A stretch of DNA of 64,000 nucleotides from the NCBI GenBank assembly GCA_031841125.1, contig CM063111.1, forward strand, positions 59,023,535 through 59,087,534. The letters are read 5' to 3'. Under the pieces are notes generated by a model. It was not told the origin of the DNA. It saw only the letters and a list, made by a program, of their open reading frames with translations, and searched no databases. Source of the stretch: Acanthococcus lagerstroemiae (Eukaryota > Arthropoda > Insecta > Hemiptera > Eriococcidae). The position numbers were made by a program, and so were the translations under genes. This document shows, in pieces, positions 59,301 to 64,000 of this stretch (its first letter is position 1; every line of letters starts with the position of its first letter).

Positions 59301-62300
59301 TGGAACGTATGGTGATGCACACATACCAAGTTGGCTCCTAGCCCCAGAAATTACCCTTTCGAATATCGCATCAGTGACCTGGAGTCTAAAGTTAGTGGCA
59401 CGAACACCAAAGATGCTATACATGCCTACCAAAACTGGGGCACCCTGTATACAGTGCAGAGAGTCAGGAAAGTCTTGGTTCTATTCATCAATCATTTTCA
59501 TCTCCGAGTTAATGGTGATACCGCCAACTAGGTTCAATGCACAGAAAGACATCCCCCTTACGCCATTTACTATTGCATATCTAAGACAGCTGATCTACTC
59601 CTGCTTTTCTAGAGGGTGGAGGGGAGGCAGTTCAAATATACATCATCGATCATTTATGACGTTCCATGCCATACGCATCCCCCAGTCAGCCTCCAAAGTA
59701 CTTGAGATACCAGCTGCCAACTTGGTTTTTTATCAAATGTAAGTCATTTAAGAATCGTTTCCCCTCTCGCGAAATCCAAGCTCCTGAGCTTCAATTCTTC
59801 TGCTAGAAATGGGACTTGATTCCTAATACACCAAGATTAGATACAATCGAGTTTGGGAATCGATGAACCTGGGTAGCGTATCGAGCAAATTCACGTTGTA
59901 ATTACTAGTGAAAAGTCAATAGTCACCTTCCGTCTAAGTCCCGACAATTCACGATATGCGGATACTTGGTCAGCAACCGCTGCACTTGATCACAGTCACC
60001 GGATTTGGACGCTTCCAATAACTGCGTTTCCAAATCTAACACAGCCGGAGGAGCTATAACATAATTCAAATACGTGAGTGACTTAGTTTTCAACGGATTG
60101 GTACACCTGCGCAATCAGAAAAATAACTGACCTTGCAGTATAGTCTTGATGTTCTCACTGGCCAGTTGCATAGCCGTAAAGCCATGCATCGATACTATAG
60201 ACGTATCCACGTTGTAGGTCAGCAGTATATTACACGCTTGGGTGTTGTCGTCGCGAGCACATCGATGCAGAGCTGCAAGCAGAGTTGTAAAATAAAAATC
60301 GAAATATGTTCTCAGCATCGAACTTGCGAAAGTAACGAAACGCACCTGTTTGTCCAATAGCGTCCAACGCGTTCACTTTAGCACCCATACGTAGTAACGA
60401 ATCCATGAGATCGTAGTGAGACATATCGCAAGCGATATGCAGAGGAGTGAGAAGCTCTTTATTCTTCTCGTTCATTTGGGCTCCTTTGCGAATCAACATT
60501 TCCAGCACTTGCTTCCGTTTAGGATAAGGCGATGCGGCCACGGCGTGCTATCAACAAAAGAGAATGAAAGAAACGTCTCAACATATTCAACTGAAATTCG
60601 AAACTGTCCAAGACTGCGTACCAAAGGCGTATTCCCAGTGTACGGATGTTTAAAATTGACCACGTCGGCGGAAATGTACTTCTTCACACGAGATGGGTCG
60701 GCAATTCTACAAGCGTCTAAAAGGCAGTGACCTTTGTATTCCACTGAAAAAACAGTTTCAAACTTAATTAATCGAGAATCTTCGGATGACTCGTACAACT
60801 GTGCTCGAAATACTCACGAGACAATTTCTCTTGTAACTCTCTCGTTGGAGCAACATCAATAGCAGACTTAGAGTGGCAGTTTAATAGAGTCGGATCGGCA
60901 CCCTCACTCAACAACAACGAACAGACTTCCACGCGGGATTTGGATGCGGCTTCGTGCAGTGGAGTGAACTGCCACAAGTCCATCGCGTTCACATTCGCAC
61001 CGTGTTTGATTAGCATCTCGGTCACTTCGAAATGGCCGTACGAGCAGGCGTTGTGTAACGGTACCAAGCCCCTGAAAACGAATACTCCGTCAGACATCGA
61101 ACGACTTGTTACATACTTCGGGATGAACGATTCTCACCCTTTATCCTTGGCGTGAACATCGGCGCCATGTTGCAATAACAGTTGCACCACCCTGATACGA
61201 TTGTAACCAGCAGCCAGGTGTAGAGGAGTAGACCGTCGGCCATCACTCGCATGGCAGTTAACGTTCAACGGGTTCAACAACGCGGTTAGCACATCCTCGG
61301 CTCCGATTCTAGCAGCATCCAATACGTCGTTTTTTTTATATTCTCCACTCAGTACAGTTCGAGTATCCACTTCTGCTAAGTCTAATGCAGTTTTACCCTC
61401 GGCAGTTCTAATATTAATATCTGCTCCATGCTGAAGGAGAGCTAACAAATCGAAATCCGTATCTTAGAACCCTGTTCGAAATAGTCAGCGAACTAGCGCT
61501 CGGATATCGAATAACTCACCAATGCAAACTTCAGCTTTTCCTTTCAAGGCAGCTTCGTGTAATGGGGTGAAGTTCCAGTTATCTCGAACATTCGGATTAG
61601 CACCAGCCTCCAAAAGCAAACGAACAACATCGGCATGGCCGAAGGAACAAGCATTGTGAATAGGATGTAATCCACCGTCATCACGATTTTGGATTTGAGC
61701 TCCAGCTGATAACAAATACTCTACGACATCTCGTCTCCCGTAACCTAAACAGAACAAGGAGCCTATGGGTAACATGTATAGTTATGTAACTCAGGTGTTG
61801 AATTCGAGAGCAATTCAGAGTAGCCCGAGATCGATAAAACGTATGACGAATTATAGCACAGCTGAGAAATCAGTGAGAGCATACTCTGAATTACAGTCCA
61901 AATGGAACACTTTTAACGTTCTAATACTGGTGTTTTCGAACGATAAAATGGACGAGTGCGAACTCCATTTTATGGACAACTTTGAAGCAAAGATCGGAGA
62001 TACACAGAGAATTCGGCCGTGTAGATATAAGCTCAATTTTACCTCTGCCATAACGTACATATGTACCAATAAAACTAGTAACTTTGTGAATACTAATGAA
62101 CTGAATGAAGTTAGCATACCAGCAGCGAAGTGCAGTGGAGTTGATTTCCGTCCAGCTGTATCCCTGGCATTAACTGTTTGTGGATTAACCAACTTTTTCA
62201 CCTTGGCGAGGTCTCCAGCTTTACAGGCTTCGAACAGCTCTCGCAGAGGGTCATTGTTCGTCGTAATTGATAATATATCGCTGGATGTTGAATACAATGG

Positions 62301-62312
62301 TCTGCGATTCAT
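35243..62312 (-). CDS. Tnks: Tankyrase (poly-ADP-ribose polymerase), complete, 19 coding exons
   Basis: Transfers ADP-ribose chains from NAD+ to target proteins; in animals it acts on axin (Wnt signalling), telomere and spindle proteins. Exons, 5' to 3': 62120-62312, 61520-61744, 61138-61441, 60818-61071, 60622-60743, 60346-60547, 60132-60272, 59927-60053, 56553-56651, 56300-56465, 55999-56218, 55684-55916, 55298-55605, 55063-55223, 51651-51811, 44938-45121, 44373-44481, 44133-44289, 35243-35308. The sum is 3432 nt, 1143 residues. Ankyrin clusters span about residues 22-790, SAM about 865-918, PARP about 940-1143. Catalytic H-Y-E: H in FHGSPF, Y in GIYFAE, E in [10 protein letters not shown]. 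Zinc motif: [12 protein letters not shown]. Length and domain order match TNKS/TNKS2; the His/Pro/Ser-rich N-terminus of vertebrate TNKS1 is absent. The start ATG gives [11 protein letters not shown] directly before the first repeat. Introns 8, 14, 15 and 18 are large (3.3, 3.3, 6.5 and 8.8 kb) and filled with transposons. Confidence 0.97.
35416..35477. repeat. Near-perfect short hairpin in tankyrase intron 18
   Basis: Arms TAAGCACTCTTC and GAAGAGTGCTTA enclose further pairing (CCTG with CAGG, CCAACATT with AATATTGG) around a short loop, giving about 62 nt in all. This is the size of a pre-miRNA stem, but it could equally be a small MITE. About 110 bp from the last exon's acceptor. Confidence 0.6.
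35821..36437 (-). other. Unrecognised repeated coding-like segment
   Basis: The minus-strand frame at 35821-36036 contains [17 protein letters not shown] and TLSSIASVN, similar to [18 protein letters not shown] and TLSNIASVT at 59287-59400 (+). A second frame at 36240-36437 has no clear partner. It is probably debris of an unidentified mobile element. Confidence 0.4.
37722..38520. mobile_element. mariner-like foldback: two copies head to head
   Basis: 799 bp flanked by TA (37720-37721 and 38521-38522). The ends TCGGCGTTTCAACGCAGTAG and its near-inverse extend into arms of about 300 bp. The minus strand from about 38165 down encodes a transposase C-terminus: [19 protein letters not shown] (third catalytic Asp region), then [20 protein letters not shown] and [13 protein letters not shown] ends. 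The plus strand from about 38210 encodes the same tail again ([28 protein letters not shown]). N-terminal halves are missing, so it is non-autonomous. Confidence 0.85.
38712..39014. mobile_element. hAT-like MITE with CAGGGG ends
   Basis: Ends CAGGGGTGAAAA and TTTCCGCCCCTG, with GTTACAT duplicated on both sides (38705-38711 and 39015-39021). It contains an AAG-rich simple repeat at about 38863-38900. Ends resemble those of the element at 22585-25272. Confidence 0.65.
39022..39541. mobile_element. hAT-like MITE, family B copy 1
   Basis: 520 bp beginning TCCGAGATGGGCGCTGTTCA and ending in the inverse (AGAGCAATGCCCTCC...), with an 8-bp duplication GGTTACAT at 39014-39021 and 39542-39549. Subterminal runs of gttcactt/gctcttgtt pair between the two ends. 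Same family, opposite orientation, as 42972-43565. Confidence 0.85.
40803..41175. repeat. Long hairpin with 133-bp nearly identical arms
   Basis: Left arm 40803-40935 and right arm 41042-41175 are inverse copies differing at only about three positions, around a 106-nt A-rich loop. Such fidelity points to a recent event or ongoing gene conversion. A transcript through intron 18 could fold here into long double-stranded RNA. Confidence 0.9.
41491..41694. repeat. Hairpin with 63-bp arms
   Basis: Left arm 41491-41553 (ttgactcccataagaaaaac...) and right arm 41632-41694 differ at about two positions; the loop is 78 nt. Confidence 0.9.
42972..43565. mobile_element. hAT-like MITE, family B copy 2
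   Basis: 594 bp with ends CAGAGATGGGCG and ACACCCATCTCTG and an exact 8-bp duplication GGTAGAAC (42964-42971 and 43566-43573). CAGAGATGGG-type ends and 8-bp duplications are typical of hAT-derived MITEs. It has internal gaacaagagcaag repeats and no coding frame. Confidence 0.92.
44133..44289 (-). CDS. Tnks: Tankyrase exon 18
   Basis: Acceptor ttgcgtag, donor CAA|gtacgt. It reads [20 protein letters not shown], then [19 protein letters not shown] and YVVYRGEQ. Confidence 0.96.
44373..44481 (-). CDS. Tnks: Tankyrase exon 17 (zinc-binding segment)
   Basis: Acceptor ttttttcag, donor AG|gtaagc. It reads [20 protein letters not shown], then [16 protein letters not shown]: the catalytic Tyr and the C-x2-H-x4-C-x2-C zinc motif peculiar to tankyrases among PARPs, all four ligands intact. 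Confidence 0.96.
44938..45121 (-). CDS. Tnks: Tankyrase exon 16 (PARP core)
   Basis: Acceptor acattgcag, donor G|gtgagt. It reads [20 protein letters not shown], then [20 protein letters not shown] and [13 protein letters not shown]. It holds the catalytic His of the H-Y-E triad (FHGSPF). Confidence 0.96.
45675..45903. mobile_element. 229-bp MITE with TA target site
   Basis: Ends CTGAAAGGGTGATCAT and the inverse of CTGAAAAGGTGATCAT, flanked by TA (45673-45674, 45904-45905). It interrupts the C-terminal part of the LINE, between the MIGHNIRH and CYRRMLKIK segments, so it is younger than that LINE. Confidence 0.85.
47240..47540 (+). mobile_element. Second LINE 3' fragment, opposite strand
   Basis: Encodes [20 protein letters not shown], then [20 protein letters not shown] and [23 protein letters not shown], the usual end of an insect LINE ORF2. 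An A-run and an AATAAA follow at 47490-47530. It is 5'-truncated and inserted into the minus-strand LINE. Confidence 0.85.
48141..48220 (-). mobile_element. tRNA-like SINE head, second type
   Basis: On the minus strand the A-box TGGTCGAGTGG (48202-48212) and B-box GGTTCGATTCC (48144-48154) are spaced as in a long-variable-arm (Ser/Leu-type) tRNA. Only four acceptor-stem pairs form, so it is not a functional tRNA gene. The body probably continues down towards 48000. No target duplication found. Confidence 0.7.
48569..48621. repeat. Short hairpin with about 23-bp stem
   Basis: CACAACAAGAGCCAAAAG pairs with CTTTTGACTCTTGGTGTG (two mismatches), extended by GTGAGT/ACTCAC, with a 7-nt loop (ttacatg). 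Its right arm is LINE endonuclease-end sequence, so the left arm is probably an inverted copy of that. Confidence 0.7.
49430..50480. repeat. Cluster of dispersed CTGCAGACTGCAG repeats
   Basis: The unit ctgcagactgcagtcgcg, then aagatcaagatcaatgagca, then catggctagaagg occurs at about 49440, 49607 and 50190. The palindrome aatttccatggaaatt recurs at about 50140 and 50262. The same elements occur at 9620-9960 and 62683-62710. The family is uncharacterised and has no coding frame. Confidence 0.7.
49672..49922. mobile_element. 251-bp MITE, family A copy 2
   Basis: Matches 23780-24029 end to end in the same orientation, with a 4-bp duplication AATT (49668-49671, 49923-49926). It is inserted beside the CTGCAGACTGCAG repeat. 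The two copies have diverged by scattered substitutions. Confidence 0.88.
51651..51811 (-). CDS. Tnks: Tankyrase exon 15
   Basis: Acceptor cactttag, donor AGG|gtaaat. It reads [20 protein letters not shown], then [20 protein letters not shown], the link from SAM into the PARP domain. Decayed LINE sequence starts almost directly behind it in intron 15. Confidence 0.95.
52400..52745. repeat. GATC-rich element with weak inverted ends
   Basis: GATC occurs about ten times in 350 bp, in phrases like tcatgatct and gtgatctttt. The outer parts (gggcaagatcat, atgatcttaccc) are roughly inverse, suggesting an old MITE. It lies in tankyrase intron 14. Confidence 0.4.
53380..54300 (-). repeat. Degenerate GAGTCTTGAA-type short repeat
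   Basis: The motif (a)gagtcttgaa / gagtctgaac recurs irregularly over 0.9 kb in tankyrase intron 14. It is the reverse complement of the repeat at 1370-2340. Confidence 0.6.
55063..55223 (-). CDS. Tnks: Tankyrase exon 14 (SAM domain)
   Basis: Acceptor cgcgtag, donor G|gtaagt. It encodes the SAM polymerisation domain: [20 protein letters not shown], then [20 protein letters not shown] and LIKGIEKLI. Confidence 0.95.
55298..55605 (-). CDS. Tnks: Tankyrase exon 13
   Basis: Acceptor tgttacag, donor AG|gttagt. It reads [20 protein letters not shown], then a low-complexity Pro/Ser/Val linker of about 70 residues between the ankyrin and SAM domains, ending NIPAFLN. The linker differs from vertebrate tankyrases, as expected. 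Confidence 0.92.
55684..55916 (-). CDS. Tnks: Tankyrase exon 12
   Basis: Acceptor ttgttttag, donor CTG|gtatgg. It reads [20 protein letters not shown], then [20 protein letters not shown] and [17 protein letters not shown], ankyrin cluster 5. A 78-nt intron follows and is open in frame with the exon, so unspliced readthrough looks deceptively coding. Confidence 0.95.
55999..56218 (-). CDS. Tnks: Tankyrase exon 11
   Basis: Acceptor cttttgtag, donor G|gtaagt. It reads [20 protein letters not shown], then [20 protein letters not shown] and [10 protein letters not shown]. Confidence 0.95.
56300..56465 (-). CDS. Tnks: Tankyrase exon 10
   Basis: Acceptor cttcgtag, donor CAG|gtacgt. It reads [19 protein letters not shown], then [20 protein letters not shown] and [10 protein letters not shown]. 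Confidence 0.95.
56553..56651 (-). CDS. Tnks: Tankyrase exon 9
   Basis: A 99-nt exon with acceptor cgttgacag and donor GG|gtatgt. It reads [20 protein letters not shown], then [13 protein letters not shown], an exact family match that bridges exons 8 and 10 in frame. Confidence 0.95.
57080..57640 (-). repeat. Degenerate GAGTCTTAGACGAGT-type short repeat
   Basis: Phrases like caagagtcttagacgagttt, tctggaagag and tctcgaggagtctc recur. Same family and orientation as 53380-54300. Confidence 0.55.
59287..59742 (+). other. Unrecognised coding-like fragment (element debris)
   Basis: A 151-codon frame, [20 protein letters not shown]..., whose start resembles the minus-strand frame at 35821-36036. 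No domain recognised and no splice partners. Lying in tankyrase intron 8 on the opposite strand, it is best read as a remnant of the same unidentified element. Confidence 0.4.
59927..60053 (-). CDS. Tnks: Tankyrase exon 8
   Basis: Acceptor tatgttatag, donor AG|gtgact. It reads [20 protein letters not shown], then [12 protein letters not shown] 3.3-kb intron follows. Confidence 0.93.
60132..60272 (-). CDS. Tnks: Tankyrase exon 7
   Basis: Acceptor tgcttgcag, donor G|gtcagt. It reads [20 protein letters not shown], then [20 protein letters not shown], completing ankyrin cluster 3. Confidence 0.95.
60346..60547 (-). CDS. Tnks: Tankyrase exon 6
   Basis: Acceptor tgttgatag, donor G|gtgcgt. It reads [20 protein letters not shown], then [20 protein letters not shown] and [11 protein letters not shown]. 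Confidence 0.95.
60622..60743 (-). CDS. Tnks: Tankyrase exon 5
   Basis: Acceptor gttttttcag, donor TTG|gtacgc. It reads [20 protein letters not shown], then [20 protein letters not shown]. Confidence 0.92.
60818..61071 (-). CDS. Tnks: Tankyrase exon 4
   Basis: Acceptor gttttcag, donor C|gtgagt. It encodes [20 protein letters not shown], then [20 protein letters not shown] and [19 protein letters not shown]. Confidence 0.95.
61138..61441 (-). CDS. Tnks: Tankyrase exon 3
   Basis: Acceptor tttgttag, donor GG|gtgaga. It reads [20 protein letters not shown], then [20 protein letters not shown] and [20 protein letters not shown], the link between ankyrin clusters 1 and 2. Confidence 0.95.
61520..61744 (-). 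CDS. Tnks: Tankyrase exon 2
   Basis: Acceptor tctgtttag, donor G|gtgagt. Ankyrin repeats [34 protein letters not shown] and [20 protein letters not shown]. Confidence 0.95.
62120..62312 (-). CDS. Tnks: Tankyrase exon 1 (start)
   Basis: ATG at 62310-62312. It encodes [11 protein letters not shown], then [20 protein letters not shown] and [14 protein letters not shown], the opening of the ankyrin domain. Donor G|gtatgc. Confidence 0.95.
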
Positions 62313-62316
62313 AGTT

Positions 62317-62343
62317 TCACCTTCTATAACTACTCAAATTCAT
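62317..62343 (-). promoter_or_regulatory. Short upstream open reading frame before tankyrase
   Basis: ATG at 62341-62343 followed by seven codons (MNLSSYRR) and TGA, ending four bases before the tankyrase ATG. If the 5' UTR starts upstream of it, it could reduce initiation or make it depend on reinitiation. Transcript start unknown. A CRE-like TGACGTAA lies at 62514-62521 on the plus strand. Confidence 0.4.
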
Positions 62344-62710
62344 GACTGACACGGATTTACGGATGCAGCACATAACTACTTCTATCACTGGACACTGACC
62401 ACACGAATTCTGAGACAAAGGCCATTGACCATAATGTAATTCTTGAGTTTATTTACGTTTCTTGACAAAAAGTACTTGTTTTGGTAAGTTGGGTCCACTT
62501 CGACTTCTTGCTGTGACGTAATAAAGTAATGAATGGTTAGTTCGGGCTCAGCGGGCTAGGAGCGTTAAAATCGTGAAAACAAAGTTTGAAAATCAGTGGT
62601 GCCAAAACGAACAATAAGAAAGTACCTCGAGAGGAGGGTCGGCCTCAGTGCCTCAGTACAGTTCAAGGCTTCAAACTGCGAAGCTGCAGACTGCAGTCGC
62701 GCAGCAAAGC

Positions 62711-63816
62711 CAGGGATGCGAAGCGAATAGTTTTTGAGCTTAGCTTTTGCTTTACAAGTTTTTACCAGTTGGCTTCAGCTTAGCTTTGGCTTTTTTCTCA
62801 CTTGAATGGCTTTTCAGTTCACAGTTTATTGGCTCTTCTGTTCTTTGCCAGTTGCATATGTCAATTCATTGTAAAAATTGGTCCTAGAACACTACTGAAC
62901 AACTATTTTGCACAATGCATTTCGACAGGTGATTCTGAGGTACTTTTTAACGCTAACACGATACTGCGACCCATTTTGCTCTATCACGTCACAATTTGGA
63001 GTTCTAAACGACTGAAATTCGTTTCCATTTTGTTTTTGCATCGGAATAAGCGGTACCACTGACTGATAGAATACACACCACTACACACGACCGCAACACA
63101 CAACAACACGAATCAGTATGACCACATTCAGTTCCTAAACCTCTTTTTGAACACATTTAGTTGAATTTTTTATAGTTTTTGATCAGAAAAACTAGACGTG
63201 ATAGAGAAAAACGGCCGACGGCACTATATTCAGCGTTGAAAAGTACTCAAGAATCACCTCCTTAAATGTGTTGTGCAAACAAAAAATTTCATTTTGTTCA
63301 GTAGTGGAATTTAAATATAAATATCCTTGCTTTTGATATGATAATATTATATTTTAAGCTTTTGAATGTTGAATATCGTTCCTAAATCTGTCATCCTCCC
63401 ATGAGGCTAGGAAAAGGACCTAAAGCCCAATTGTATTGAGGTTCTTTGTTTCCCTACTCCCTAGGTATTTTCAAGTGGATGTACTGCCCTGATATGGGAT
63501 TTTGTCCTATCTTCACTCGAAATTGTCCTGGGAAAGGAACCTACAGTTCATTTGTATTAGTATCTTTTTCTAAGACATTTTTGAATTCACATAGGACAAA
63601 ATTCGAATTCCGTTTTCCATATCACAGGTAAAGCAAAACACTATTATTAAAATATTAAAATGAAAAATGAAAAGCCCTAGTAAGCTAATAACATTTTTGG
63701 CTTCAGGCTTCATGTACGGCTTTTCACTCATCAATCGGCTGAGCTATTGGCTGATGTCTCTTTGAAACAAAAATGGTTTTTCGCTTTGGCTTAAGCTTTG
63801 CATCCCTGAGCATCTG
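62711..63816. mobile_element. 1.1-kb hAT-like element upstream of tankyrase
   Basis: Inserted in a CTGCAGACTGCAG-type repeat: the host sequence gcgcagcaaagc breaks at 62710 and resumes at 63817 as agcaaagctcaag, giving an exact 8-bp duplication AGCAAAGC (62703-62710, 63817-63824). Left end CAGGGATGCGAAGC; right end carries GCTTTGCATCCCTG plus a short extra AGCATCTG. Subterminal agcttagctttggctttt repeats. No transposase. Confidence 0.82.
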
Positions 63817-63872
63817 AGCAAAGCTCAAGACAGAATGTAGGAGGCGCTAATATGCATTTCCTAAAGGTTAAG

Positions 63873-63894
63873 TGATCAGCTGATCAGCTGATCA
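63873..63894. repeat. TGATCAGC palindromic triplet
   Basis: Three overlapping TGATCA palindromes in an 8-bp register (tgatcagctgatcagc...). Small and self-complementary; function unknown. Confidence 0.6.
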
Positions 63895-64000
63895 CAGATG
63901 GAATTAACATTGCCGTAAATGAGAAATCCGCGTTTTTCAAAAAATCATTATAAAATTAAGAAATGACGGACATGCTACAAATTTGAACTGTAGGGAGATA

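Larger units (their letters stand above)
56652..59926 (-). other. Tnks: Tankyrase intron 8
   Basis: A 3.3-kb intron without recognisable genes. It holds the degenerate repeat at 57080-57640, AT-rich DNA at 57640-58560, and the element-like coding fragment at 59287-59560. Confidence 0.7.

Noticed and set aside
61765..62349. 194-codon plus-strand frame across tankyrase exon 1 and intron 1
   Set aside because: Antisense to a firmly identified exon and running into intron DNA; no similarity to anything recognised.

Overview
This is a window of an animal nuclear genome, most likely an insect. It holds spliced genes with GT-AG introns, a tankyrase, a WDR11 homologue, a Tret1-like sugar porter of the kind expanded in insects, mariner-type elements with TA target sites, tRNA-derived SINEs and long gene-free stretches full of transposon debris. 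No prokaryotic or viral gene organisation is present. The order or species cannot be told from the sequence alone.

Three protein-coding genes can be supported. (1) Positions 2469-7563 (+) hold the last eight coding exons of a WDR11-type gene; the WD40-coding exons lie beyond the left edge. (2) Positions 13237-14556 (-) hold a 439-codon single exon of a major-facilitator sugar/trehalose transporter, probably lacking a short 5' exon. (3) Positions 35243-62312 (-) hold a complete tankyrase gene. I rebuilt 19 coding exons with consensus splice sites; they join in one frame to 1143 codons plus stop: ankyrin repeat clusters, a SAM domain and a PARP domain with its zinc-binding motif and H-Y-E catalytic residues. 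The catalytic Glu sits in a 66-nt last exon behind an 8.8-kb intron.

The rest is repeat-dominated. From the left: a degenerate short-motif repeat (1.4-2.3 kb); a tRNA-SINE with a 14-bp target duplication, a solo LTR and LINE remnants inside WDR11 introns; a deleted mariner (8.0-8.9 kb); a microsatellite and foldbacks (9-11 kb); pyrimidine-rich then purine-rich minisatellite-like DNA (15.8-18.0 kb); a foldback element, a LINE 3' fragment and a second solo LTR (18-21 kb); a 2.7-kb hAT-like element carrying a private tandem array (22.6-25.3 kb); and a CAGGG-ended element (25.3-26.2 kb). Then come a Mutator-like (MULE) transposase fragment at 28.9-29.2 kb and a 5-kb satellite array (29.2-34.3 kb). 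The array is built of 326-bp monomers that are themselves internally inverted and occur as two alternating types. It ends next to the tankyrase 3' region.

Inside tankyrase the introns carry most of the DNA. Intron 18 holds a large nested foldback (37.1-42.2 kb), a head-to-head mariner pair and three hAT-like MITEs. Intron 15 holds a decayed 6-kb APE-type LINE with several other elements inserted in it. A 1.1-kb hAT-like element with an exact 8-bp duplication lies just upstream of the tankyrase start. The three genes show no sign of working together; their proximity is ordinary eukaryotic gene spacing.
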